In this document: piece after piece, positions 1 through 6,859 of the stretch
How positions within the stretch are numbered: position 1 is the stretch's first letter
Layout of the letters: each line of letters starts with the position of its first letter
Assembly (NCBI GenBank): GCA_938004815.1
Contig: CALKVR010000890.1
Span: forward strand, 1 to 6,987
DNA length: 6,987 nt
Reading direction: 5' to 3'
DNA from: an uncultured Polyangiaceae bacterium
Lineage (GTDB): Bacteria > Myxococcota_A > Polyangia > Polyangiales > Polyangiaceae
Notes under the pieces: model-generated
What the model saw: the letters and a program-made list of their open reading frames with translations, nothing else
The model's database searches: none
What the model was told of the DNA's origin: nothing
Translations under genes and position numbers: made by a program

Positions 1-561
1 GTGCTTCTCATCGACGGCACGACCCTCCAGATGGGAGCGGGAGATGCAGGCACCGGCGGCGCCATCTCTGCAGACGGCAGCCGCGTCGTCGGGACATCAG
101 GCGCGCTCGCCGCGGCCTGGGACGCTGCGTACCCCCCGGCGCTGGCGCTCCTGTACGAGGAGCCGAGCGCGACGATGGCGTGGGGCGTGAACGGCGACGG
201 CACGATCGCCGTCGCCGAGAGCCCGACCGGGCCGCGCAAGCTCGACCTCCTCTCGCTGACCGCGACCCCGATGGCGGGCGCGCCCACCGACGTCCCTCGC
301 GCCGTCTCGACCGCGAACGGCTTCCTCGCCGTCGGCGTCTGCGGCCAACCCATGCCCCAGGCGTGCGTCTGGGACGACACGAACGTCTACTCGCTCGCCG
401 GGACCTCGCCGCCGCCCTGGCCCGGCTTCACCGGTTCGCTACCCGCCGGCGTCGACCACCTGCGCACCGCCCTCGACATCAGCGCCGACGGGCGCGTCAT
501 CGTCGGCACGGCGATCATGAACGACGGCGCGCGGCGGGCGTTCAAGCTCACCTCGCCGTGA
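1..561 (+). CDS. HAF-repeat (beta-propeller-like) protein, 3' end only
   Basis: This is the C-terminal 186 codons of a longer protein. The frame is open from base 1 and the first codon (GTG) is at the window edge, so the true start is probably upstream. The protein shows three to four degenerate repeats of the HAF type, in which an 'A-I/V-S-x-D/N-G' turn is followed by a hydrophobic 'VVG' strand and then a W or RAF ending. They lie near residues 20-42 (AISADGSRVVGTS), 60-75 (GVNGDGTIAVAES), 100-125 (AVSTANGFLAVGV then ACVWDD) and 158-184 (ISADGRVIVGT then RRAFKL). HAF proteins are usually predicted to be secreted or surface proteins with a propeller fold, but no signal peptide can be seen because the N-terminus is missing. 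The gap of 124 bases and the separate promoter-like site after it suggest that it is not part of the next operon. The family call is from visible repeat pattern; function is unknown. Confidence 0.7.
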   Translation: MLLIDGTTLQMGAGDAGTGGAISADGSRVVGTSGALAAAWDAAYPPALALLYEEPSATMAWGVNGDGTIAVAESPTGPRKLDLLSLTATPMAGAPTDVPRAVSTANGFLAVGVCGQPMPQACVWDDTNVYSLAGTSPPPWPGFTGSLPAGVDHLRTALDISADGRVIVGTAIMNDGARRAFKLTSP

Positions 562-672
562 GAAGGTGGTCAGGCTCCTGATCCGCAACACGAGGCGGCG
601 GGGCGACCTCAGCGCGCCGAGCGCCAGGTGTCAGCCCTGTCGCACCGGCCCCGTCGCTTTCGGCGTGTCGGC

Positions 673-678
673 TACACT
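673..678 (+). promoter_or_regulatory. Putative -10 element of a leaderless promoter for the ATPase operon
   Basis: TACACT matches the TAnnnT form of a sigma-70-type -10 box and lies seven bases before the ATG at 686. That spacing would place transcription initiation at or next to the start codon. No purine-rich Shine-Dalgarno sequence lies between 660 and 685, which is consistent with a leaderless mRNA. No good -35 hexamer is visible 16-18 bases upstream (the bases there are C/G-rich, around 649-656). The site is the best candidate for operon transcription, because all downstream genes overlap one another. This is inferred from motif and position only. Confidence 0.45.
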
Positions 679-685
679 CGCGCTC

Positions 686-1852
686 ATGCAAGGCTCGCGG
701 CCCACTTCGACCACCGATCCGCTCGCGTCCGCGCAGCGCATCCGCGACGCGCTCTCCGGCGCGAGCCGGGGCCTCGTCGAGCGGGAGGGCCTCCTGGAGC
801 TGGTGGCGCTCGCGGCGGTCGCACGCGAGCACGTGCTGGTCATCGGGCCGCCGGGGACGGCAAAGAGCGAAGCGGTTCGGCGGATCGCGCGTGCGCTCGG
901 TGGAACGTACTTCGAGTACCTGCTCGGCCGGTTCACCGAGCCGAGCGAGATCTTCGGGCCCGTGGACCTTCGCAAGCTGAAGGAAGGCATGGTCGAGACG
1001 GAGACGACCGGGATGCTTCCAGAGGCGGAGATCGCCTTCCTCGACGAAGTGTTCCTCGGGTCGACGGCCATCCTGAACACGCTGCTCGGCATCCTGAACG
1101 AGCGGCGCTTTCATCGTGGCCACACGAACATGGTGTGCCCGCTCCGCGTCTGCGTGGGCGCGGCGAACCGCATTCCGGAGGATGACCAGCTCGCTGCATT
1201 CGCGGATCGCTTCCTCGTCCGGGTGTACGTGGACGCGATGCCGGACGCGCGGCTCGAGGAGCTGCTGCGAGGCGGCTGGACGCTCGTGGCGGCGCAGGCC
1301 GACGGCGCCTCGGCGACGATGCAGGACATCGACGCCCTCGCCGAGGTGGCGAGACGCGCGGACATGAGCGCGATCACCTCGGAGATGGCGCACGGCATCC
1401 GTCTCCTGCGCCGCGCTGGCGTCACGCTGAGCGACCGCCGCGTGGTCAAGGCCCAGATGCTCGTCGCGGCGGCCGCTGCACTGGCAGGGCGGTCGAAGCC
1501 GAGCGCTGCCGACCTGTGGCCGCTCGTAGTGGCGGTCCCCACCGCCGAGGGCCAGGCGCTCGCGCGTGACGTCCTCCGCGACGTCCTGACCGCGTCGGAG
1601 AACGCCGCGCTCATGACGGCCGCCGCCGAGGCTTCCCTCGGTCCCGCCGCTCGCGCCGCGCAAATCGAGCTCGCGGGGCAGGCGCTCTTGGAGCAGCGTC
1701 CCTCGGCCGACGCAGGGCCGGAGCTCTCGGCGTGGCACCTGAAGCTGGAAGGCATCGCGCGCACGATCGACGCCGGCTTCGGGCCGGACAACACGCCCCC
1801 GGGCCTCGCGGCTCTGAGGACGAAGCTCGTCGAGATCCTCGGGGCCCCATGA
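686..1852 (+). CDS. MoxR-family AAA+ ATPase, RavA-like
   Basis: A 388-aa ATP-driven remodelling enzyme, expected to act as a cytoplasmic ring. Visible motifs are Walker A GPPGTAKS (residues 54-61), the MoxR/RavA-typical segment TEPSEIFGP (84-92), Walker B with IAFLDE (116-121), then ILNTLLGILNERRF (129-142), sensor 1 at N161 (GAANRIPE), a candidate arginine finger in DRFLVR (174-179) and a sensor-2-like SDRR (249-252) in the helical lid. The order and wording closely parallel E. coli RavA, including the ILNTLL..NER stretch. RavA works with the vWA protein ViaA, and here the partner is probably the vWA-like protein two genes downstream. The C-terminal ~100 residues are alanine-rich helix and match nothing I recognise. 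The ATG at 686 was chosen because it starts just before the conserved part and sits after TACACT; the frame stays open back to a GTG at 566, but those 40 residues look non-coding (arginine-rich). All ATPase motifs look intact. The stop overlaps the next start in ATGA. Confidence 0.93.
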   Translation: MQGSRPTSTTDPLASAQRIRDALSGASRGLVEREGLLELVALAAVAREHVLVIGPPGTAKSEAVRRIARALGGTYFEYLLGRFTEPSEIFGPVDLRKLKEGMVETETTGMLPEAEIAFLDEVFLGSTAILNTLLGILNERRFHRGHTNMVCPLRVCVGAANRIPEDDQLAAFADRFLVRVYVDAMPDARLEELLRGGWTLVAAQADGASATMQDIDALAEVARRADMSAITSEMAHGIRLLRRAGVTLSDRRVVKAQMLVAAAAALAGRSKPSAADLWPLVVAVPTAEGQALARDVLRDVLTASENAALMTAAAEASLGPAARAAQIELAGQALLEQRPSADAGPELSAWHLKLEGIARTIDAGFGPDNTPPGLAALRTKLVEILGAP

Positions 1853-2262
1853 TCGTCTGGAGCCCGCGCGATCTGCCGCTCGAGCCGAGGGCGGTGGCGG
1901 CCGCAGGCGAGTGCGCGTCTGCCCTCGCGGCGGCCGCGCTGCGCCGCGACGACGAGGCGCTAGCGCGTCTCCGCGGCGTCGCGGGCGGAGGCATCATCGT
2001 GATCCTCGGTGAGGCAGAGGCATTGCCGTGGGCCGACGGCGCCGAGTATCTCGGCCGCGATGCGGAAGCACCGGGGCTCCTGCTTCCGACGAGCCGCATC
2101 GCGAGCATCCCCGCCGGCCTCCTCGAGCAGGCTGTGTCGCGTCATTGTCAGGCTCCGCTGCCCATCGCCATGCTGGCGGCGTCGCGAACGTTCGTGTCTG
2201 TCGCTTCGGCGCGACCGATCTCCCGATCGCGGCTGGAGAAGCTTCGGGCCGCGTCATGCTGA
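1849..2262 (+). CDS. Small ternary-system protein, probably bpX5-type
   Basis: A 137-aa protein without catalytic motifs, signal peptide or membrane helix. An alanine-rich helical N-terminal third (about 13-42) is followed by an alpha/beta-looking core: the strand GGIIVILGEA (47-56), the conspicuous LPWADGAEYLGRD (59-71), the strand LLLPT (77-81), a helix near 89-100 and a final PISRSRLEKL (123-132). I recall the 'LPW-x-DG-x-x-YLGRD-x-x-AP-x-LLLPT' pattern as the hallmark of the bpX5 domain of MoxR-vWA-beta-propeller systems, but the number comes from memory. The ATG at 1849 was chosen because it overlaps the ATPase stop (ATGA) and the conserved-looking part begins soon after; the frame continues upstream inside the ATPase gene, where it is a shadow. 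No strong ribosome-binding site is visible, so translation is probably coupled to the ATPase. The 3' end overlaps the next gene by seven bases. Its role is unknown; an adaptor between ATPase and propeller proteins is an inference. Confidence 0.8.
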   Translation: MIVWSPRDLPLEPRAVAAAGECASALAAAALRRDDEALARLRGVAGGGIIVILGEAEALPWADGAEYLGRDAEAPGLLLPTSRIASIPAGLLEQAVSRHCQAPLPIAMLAASRTFVSVASARPISRSRLEKLRAASC

Positions 2263-4052
2263 CCTTGCCCCCTGCGCTCGCCCCCTGGGGAGCCGAGCTC
2301 GGCCTCTTTCCTCCTGAGGTCGCGCTCGGGCTCGGCGGTCTGGTGCTACGTCTGTCCGCGGCGATTGGCGCGCTCCACGTTTCTCGGAGCGACGCGCGTG
2401 ACGATCCGGACGGCTTCCACGGCCTCGCGCGGCGAGGTCCGTACGAGCGGCTCGTGATGTCGGAGTGGCTGCTCGCAGACCAGCTGCCGGACGAGTTCCT
2501 CCGGCGTGCGGCGGCTGGGGAGCACACGTTCCTCGAGCTCGCGCACCTGACGCCTGTCGCCGGACGCACATCGATCGCGCTCTTCGACGCGGGGCCGACG
2601 CAGCTCGGCTCGCCTCGCGTCGCACACGTCGCGCTCCTCGTCGTCCTTGCGCGCCGAGCCATGACGGCGGGGGCGGCCTTCACCTGGGGCGTGATCCAGA
2701 GCGGCGGGTCCACGGTCTTCGAGGGCGTCACGCCCGAGTCGGTCCTTCATCTCCTCGGCGCGAAGACGACGCGGTCTGTCGACGGCGCGATGATCGAGGA
2801 CTGGAGAGCTCGCATCGACGAGGTCGGGCCGTCGCCGTCGCGCGACCTGTGGGTCGTCGGCGGCGTTCGCGCGCGCGAGGCGGCGGTGGCTGTTGGCGGC
2901 GCCTCGGTGCTCGTCGAAGACGTTGTCGAACCCGGGACGCGAAGCGTGAGCGTCGATGTCCGTCGAGGCGCCGGTCCGGCGCGCCAGGTGGTCCTCGACC
3001 TCCCCGATGGAAGGCTCGTCGCGCGGATCCTCCGCGCCCCGTTCGAGGTGACCACCGCAGCCAAGCCGAAAGCGTCGCCGTCCGAGGCGCCCGCTTCGCG
3101 CCTGCTCATCGGCGCGACGGGGGGCGTCGCGTTCGCCCGCTCGGGGCATGACGTACTCGGGTTCCCGATCGCGAACTCGGCCCGCGCACCCGTCGGGAAC
3201 GCGCGCGTCATCAAGTCGAGCGGCCCCATCGCGGCCATCAACCAGCACCGTGGTGGACGTATCTACGTCGCAGCCAATCATGTCACCCGTGCGCTGACGC
3301 TTTGGTTTAAAGGGAGCGGCCGGCCCATCGGCCACTACACCACCGAGGCCAAGGTCCACGCTCCTTGGGAGCCGAGGGTGACCGATCCGCTCCAGCCGAT
3401 CCTCGTCCGCTCCTCGGGGACGACGCCCACCGTCCTCTACGTCGACTCGCGCGGCTGGCTCTTCCAGCTCGACGACGGCGAGCGCGCTCGCCCGCGGCTC
3501 CTCGCGCGGGGCGTCCTCGCCACCGCTTCGGCGCGTGGTGTCGTCGCGTTCGTCGCGCGAGAGGTCACGGGGACCTGGTTCCGCGACCCCCCGCACGGGC
3601 CGGTCCTGGGTGAGCTTTTCGAGAATGGCGAGCACCGCCTCGAGGCGCTGCGCGGCTCGGACATCGTCGCGGCGCGGCTCGGCTACGACGGCGAGTACGC
3701 CCACCGGGCTCTGCTCTCGGCGATCCGACGGGGCGACACCTGGTTCGTCAACCTGCGCCGCGATCGCTTCGAGGAGGTCGTGGACGAGAACGCTCGCGTC
3801 GTCGGCGCCGTCGTCCGCGGCGGCCAACTCGGCCCGGCGCTCCTCGCGCTCGAACCCGATCGCAGGAGCCTGACCCTCGTCCGCGACGGCGTCGCCGAGA
3901 TCCTCACCCAGGCTGCGTCGGATGTGATCGAGGCGGCCATCGACGATCGCGGGCGCGTCGTCGGCCTTCTCACCGAGGGCGGCGAGCTCTCCTTCTATTC
4001 GATCGGACGCCGAGAGATCGTCGGTAGCTTCCGCGTCGGAGGAACGCCGTGA
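2256..4052 (+). CDS. vWA-like plus beta-propeller protein of the MoxR ternary system
   Basis: A 598-aa protein in two halves. Residues 1-240: a short N-terminal segment, then GPYERLVMSEWLLADQLPDE (61-80) and FLRRAAAGEH, a hydrophobic strand SIALFDAGPTQLG (106-118), a long helix AHVALLVVLARRAMTAG (123-139), the strand FTWGVIQSG (142-150) and another at LWVVGG (198-203). The order 'basic lead-in, strand ending in D-x-x-x-x, helix with ALLVVLA, strand' resembles DUF58/vWA proteins that pair with MoxR ATPases, but the MIDAS DxSxS is replaced by D111-A-G-P-T115. After a linker rich in A, P and S (about 264-281), residues 282-595 form repeated beta-strand units such as LLIGATGGVAFARSG, RIYVAANHVTRALTLW, VLYVDSRGWLFQLDDG and RGRVVGLLTEGGELSFYS, as expected of a propeller. 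The ATG at 2256 was chosen because it overlaps the previous stop (ATGCTGA); the open frame back to 2028 overlaps the better-supported preceding gene and is arginine-rich shadow. The likely role is the ATPase's adaptor; the vWA call is inferred. Confidence 0.85.
   Translation: MLTLPPALAPWGAELGLFPPEVALGLGGLVLRLSAAIGALHVSRSDARDDPDGFHGLARRGPYERLVMSEWLLADQLPDEFLRRAAAGEHTFLELAHLTPVAGRTSIALFDAGPTQLGSPRVAHVALLVVLARRAMTAGAAFTWGVIQSGGSTVFEGVTPESVLHLLGAKTTRSVDGAMIEDWRARIDEVGPSPSRDLWVVGGVRAREAAVAVGGASVLVEDVVEPGTRSVSVDVRRGAGPARQVVLDLPDGRLVARILRAPFEVTTAAKPKASPSEAPASRLLIGATGGVAFARSGHDVLGFPIANSARAPVGNARVIKSSGPIAAINQHRGGRIYVAANHVTRALTLWFKGSGRPIGHYTTEAKVHAPWEPRVTDPLQPILVRSSGTTPTVLYVDSRGWLFQLDDGERARPRLLARGVLATASARGVVAFVAREVTGTWFRDPPHGPVLGELFENGEHRLEALRGSDIVAARLGYDGEYAHRALLSAIRRGDTWFVNLRRDRFEEVVDENARVVGAVVRGGQLGPALLALEPDRRSLTLVRDGVAEILTQAASDVIEAAIDDRGRVVGLLTEGGELSFYSIGRREIVGSFRVGGTP
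4038..4043 (+). promoter_or_regulatory. Ribosome-binding site for the 909-aa protein
   Basis: GGAGGA lies five bases before the GTG at 4049 and is the only strong Shine-Dalgarno sequence at a start in this operon. It supports GTG as the start, and the GTGA overlap with the preceding stop supports coupling. A separate strong site suggests that this last protein may be made at a higher or independent rate compared with the upstream three. Confidence 0.75.
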
Positions 4053-6778
4053 TCCTTCTTCGACGCGTCACGCACGTCGGAGCCGTGGAGGCCGCCGCCT
4101 TCCTCGTGGATCCGTCCCTGCTCGGCGAGGCTCAGGCGCGCGCGCGTGTGCTCTCCCTTTGTTCGCGAGGGGTGACCGTCTACGGGACGCGCGCGGGGTA
4201 CCTGGTGCGGTTGCCCCGATCGACTCGCGTGGCCGTCGGGACCGCGCCCGGCCTCCCGCTCGTCGACGCGCGCGCCGGGGGCGTGACGCTGCTCGTCTCC
4301 GCGCCGCTCTCCGAGCCCGAGCTCGCCGCGCTCTCCCCGCGCAGGGGCGGCGTTGTCATCGCTCGCGCGGGCGTCGCCGAGGTGCTCGAGGTCCCCGACA
4401 TGCCCGTCGACGTCTCGCAATGGGTCGGTCTCGAGGGCTGGTCGACGGCCGAGGCGGCATCGCTCGGCGATGCGCCACCCCCTCCTCGGGCCGCCACCGA
4501 CCCCGTCGCGACCACCGCGCGGGCCATCTACGGCGGCGCCGTCCCGGAGAAGCAGCCGCCGGAGGCAGCGGCGATCACGGCCGCTCTTGCACGCGCGGGC
4601 GGCGGCGACGGCAGCCATGCCGCGCCAGCGAGCGGCCTCCGTCTCGCGCTGGCGGGGTTCCTCTCCACGCTGCATGCGGTCGTCTCGAGGGCCGGAGGCG
4701 CGGAAGCGCGCGGCTCGAGCAGATCAGGCGTCATCGGTCAGGCGATCGCCAAGGTCCAGACGTGGCTCGCGCGCGTCGCGGTCGCCACGCGGCTCGCCAC
4801 GTTCCTTGCGCGGCGTCAGTCCGAGTACCTGGGCCGCCTCTTCGACATGCTCGACCGCGGGGACGTCGAGTCCGCTCTCCGTCACGCGATCCCGCTCGGA
4901 GGAGGTGACACGGGCGTCCGGCGACCGATGCTGGGCGTCCCCAAGCCGCGGAGCGAGCTCGCCATCGCGATGAGCAGCGGGAAATCGTCGTCTGTCCTGG
5001 GCGTCGGCGACGACGTCTATGGCGAGCTGCGCCGCCGGTACCGTGCGGTCTTCGAACGCCTCGAGCGCGACGGCCGGATCGACGAGGCGGCCTTCGTGCT
5101 GGCTGAGCTCCTCCACGAGACGGAAGCGGCCGTCTCCTTCCTCGAGCGGCACGGCCGGCTCCGACAGGCAGCGACGCTCGCCGAGGCGCGCGACCTTCCG
5201 ACCGGCTTGGTCGTGCGCCAATGGTTCCTGGCCGGCGATCACACACGGGCAATTCGCATCGCACGAGCCAGGGGCGGCTACGCCGACGCCATCGATCGTC
5301 TCGAGCGCTCTCAGAAGCACGACGCCGCTGCCGCTCTTCGCCTCGCCTGGGCCGACTACCTCGCGAGCACCGGCGACTTCGAGGGCGCGGTCCGCACCGC
5401 GTGGCCGGTCGAGCGCGGCCGGCGGCTCGCGCCCGCGTGGCTCGATGCCGCCATCGATCAAGGCGGGGTCGGCGGCGCGCGCATGCTCGCGCTCAAGGTC
5501 GTGGAGGACGTCGGCGATCCTGACGCCACGCTCCAGCTCGCGAAGCATGTCGTCGCCGCCGAGGGGGGAGACGCCCGTCGCGAGCGGATCGCCTTCGCAC
5601 GAGCGCTGATCAATCGTCCGAAGGCTACCGCGCCGCTCGCGCGGCCGGTCGCACGCGCCACGCTCCGCGCGCTGTACGCTGACGCCGATCACAGCTCGGA
5701 TCGAGAGCTCCCTCGCGTGGCCTCCGATCTGCGCGAGCTCGCCGCCGATCACGCACTCCTCGCAGACCGCCCGACCTGGCACCAAGCGGCGCGCCAGGAT
5801 GCACGGTTCACGCATCACGTCGCGGCCGCCGACCGCGGCACGCGCCCCGTGCACGATGCCGCTCCGCTTCCGCGCGGGCGGACCGCAGTCGCCCTCGGCG
5901 AGGGTGGCGTGGCCCTGTTCACGCGCTCCGGAGCGCAGGCAGCGCGCTTCGATCAGCCGGCCACCAGCCTCGTCATCTCCGATCGCGGCGACCGCGCCAT
6001 CGCGGTGGCAAGGCGCGGCGCCATCCATCGCCTCGCTCGCATCGATCTCGCCAACCGCCGCTCCGAAGCCTGGTGCGAAGCCGAGATCGATCGGTTCGCC
6101 CGCTCCTTCGACGGCTCCACCTGGGTCGCCGCCACCCTATCCGAGCTCGGCGGCAAACCCTCAGATCTGCTCGTCATCGACGCTCTCGAGCCTGATCTCG
6201 CGGTCCTTCATCGCTTCGATGCGATCGGTGACGGGGCGTACCAGATCGTCCGGTCGCCTTCCCGTTGCGAGGTGCTCGCGGGCTACCCCTTCGCCCCCTT
6301 GGAGGGGCTCTCCTTCGAGCTCCCCGCCTGGACGCTCCGCGGCCGGGCCGAGGTCGGCCTCCGAGGTCGCGGCTTTCAGGCATGGGGAGCGTCGACGCGT
6401 GGCGTGTACGGCGCCATCGTCGCCGAACGCGACGACGACCAGCAGCAACCCGCGCCCAACTACGGCAACCGCATCAGCCTCTTCCTCCGCGGCGAGCACA
6501 AGCCCGTCGATGACATCCCGGTCGGGGTCGACGCCTTCGTTCTCGGCGTCCAGATCAGCGACGCCTTCCTGGTCGCTCTGCTCTCGACGACCGACTCGCT
6601 TCGGGCTGTCGTCTTGGACCGAGCCGCCCTCACCATCGCTGGCGAGATCATCCTCGAGGGTTCCCCGAACGGCGGCATGCGCCTCACCCAGGACCACCTC
6701 CTCGTGCACGACGATCTCGGACGTGTCGTGACCGTTGAGCTTCCGGGCGGGCAGATCGTGACGGACCTCAGGGTGTGA
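4049..6778 (+). CDS. bpX6-type protein with alpha-solenoid and C-terminal beta-propeller
   Basis: A 909-aa protein, the largest in the operon. Residues 1-130: a compact domain opening with HVGAVEAAAFLVDPSLLGE (9-27), which I recognise as the bpX6 domain of MoxR-vWA-beta-propeller systems (number from memory). Residues 135-225: a low-complexity linker rich in A, G, P and S. Residues 226-260: an amphipathic helical stretch (QTWLARVAVATRLATFLARR). Residues 261-525: helix pairs of TPR-like type, for example YLGRLFDMLDRGDVESALRH (260-279), RIDEAAFVLAELLHETEAAV (343-362), WFLAGDHTRAIRIARARGGY (392-411) and LASTGDFEGAVRTAWPVERG (438-457). Residues about 585-909: beta-strand repeats consistent with a propeller, such as RTAVALGEGGVALFTRSG, LVISDRGDRAIAVARRG and HLLVHDDLGRVVTVELPGG. 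No signal peptide or certain membrane helix is seen. The GTG start follows GGAGGA and overlaps the previous stop by four bases (GTGA). It is the last gene before a convergent neighbour. A scaffold or recognition role is inferred. Confidence 0.88.
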   Translation: MILLRRVTHVGAVEAAAFLVDPSLLGEAQARARVLSLCSRGVTVYGTRAGYLVRLPRSTRVAVGTAPGLPLVDARAGGVTLLVSAPLSEPELAALSPRRGGVVIARAGVAEVLEVPDMPVDVSQWVGLEGWSTAEAASLGDAPPPPRAATDPVATTARAIYGGAVPEKQPPEAAAITAALARAGGGDGSHAAPASGLRLALAGFLSTLHAVVSRAGGAEARGSSRSGVIGQAIAKVQTWLARVAVATRLATFLARRQSEYLGRLFDMLDRGDVESALRHAIPLGGGDTGVRRPMLGVPKPRSELAIAMSSGKSSSVLGVGDDVYGELRRRYRAVFERLERDGRIDEAAFVLAELLHETEAAVSFLERHGRLRQAATLAEARDLPTGLVVRQWFLAGDHTRAIRIARARGGYADAIDRLERSQKHDAAAALRLAWADYLASTGDFEGAVRTAWPVERGRRLAPAWLDAAIDQGGVGGARMLALKVVEDVGDPDATLQLAKHVVAAEGGDARRERIAFARALINRPKATAPLARPVARATLRALYADADHSSDRELPRVASDLRELAADHALLADRPTWHQAARQDARFTHHVAAADRGTRPVHDAAPLPRGRTAVALGEGGVALFTRSGAQAARFDQPATSLVISDRGDRAIAVARRGAIHRLARIDLANRRSEAWCEAEIDRFARSFDGSTWVAATLSELGGKPSDLLVIDALEPDLAVLHRFDAIGDGAYQIVRSPSRCEVLAGYPFAPLEGLSFELPAWTLRGRAEVGLRGRGFQAWGASTRGVYGAIVAERDDDQQQPAPNYGNRISLFLRGEHKPVDDIPVGVDAFVLGVQISDAFLVALLSTTDSLRAVVLDRAALTIAGEIILEGSPNGGMRLTQDHLLVHDDLGRVVTVELPGGQIVTDLRV

Positions 6779-6794
6779 CGGGCCGGCAGGATCT

Positions 6795-6859
6795 CGCTCG
6801 GGCGCGGACGTACGTGATAGACGGGTACCAGCTCTGATCGCGCCGGCGCACCCCGAGCG
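6795..6859. repeat. Inverted repeat between convergent genes, possible transcription terminator
   Basis: CGCTCGGG at 6795-6802 is the exact reverse complement of CCCGAGCG at 6852-6859; with a two-base bulge, pairing extends by CGC/GCG inwards. The loop is about 49 bases, far longer than in a textbook terminator, and no T-run follows on either strand. It lies 17 bases after the operon's stop and ends one base before the probable minus-strand stop, the right place for a bidirectional terminator. In such GC-rich DNA an 8-bp match can arise by chance, so this is tentative. Confidence 0.25.

Noticed and set aside
570..581. Hairpin TCAGG-CT-CCTGA as terminator of the HAF-repeat gene
   Set aside because: The stem has only five pairs with a two-base loop and no T-run follows, so it is too weak to call.
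566..685. N-terminal extension of the ATPase from a GTG at 566
   Set aside because: The extra 40 residues are arginine- and cysteine-containing with no resemblance to MoxR proteins, no Shine-Dalgarno precedes 566, and a promoter-like site lies just before the ATG at 686.
548..1738. Long minus-strand open frame opposite the ATPase gene (396 codons), and similar ones opposite 2346-3827 and 4724-6028
   Set aside because: They lie antisense to genes with clear motifs or domain patterns and read as arginine-, alanine- and histidine-rich shadow protein, as expected in very GC-rich DNA.
2028..2255. N-terminal extension of the 598-aa protein from 2028
   Set aside because: It overlaps the well-patterned 137-aa gene in another frame and encodes arginine-rich sequence; ATG 2256 gives the normal short overlap seen throughout the operon.
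2200..2300. A frameshift splitting one gene into the 137-aa and 598-aa proteins
   Set aside because: The first frame ends with a natural-looking helical C-terminus and the second begins with an ATG in ATGCTGA, a usual coupling arrangement; nothing indicates a broken domain.
3301..3315. Short AT-rich stretch (TTTGGTTTAAAGGG) inside the 598-aa gene, resembling a promoter or insertion scar
   Set aside because: It reads through in frame as LWFKGS within the propeller region and there is no break in coding; local composition alone does not support a regulatory or mobile feature.
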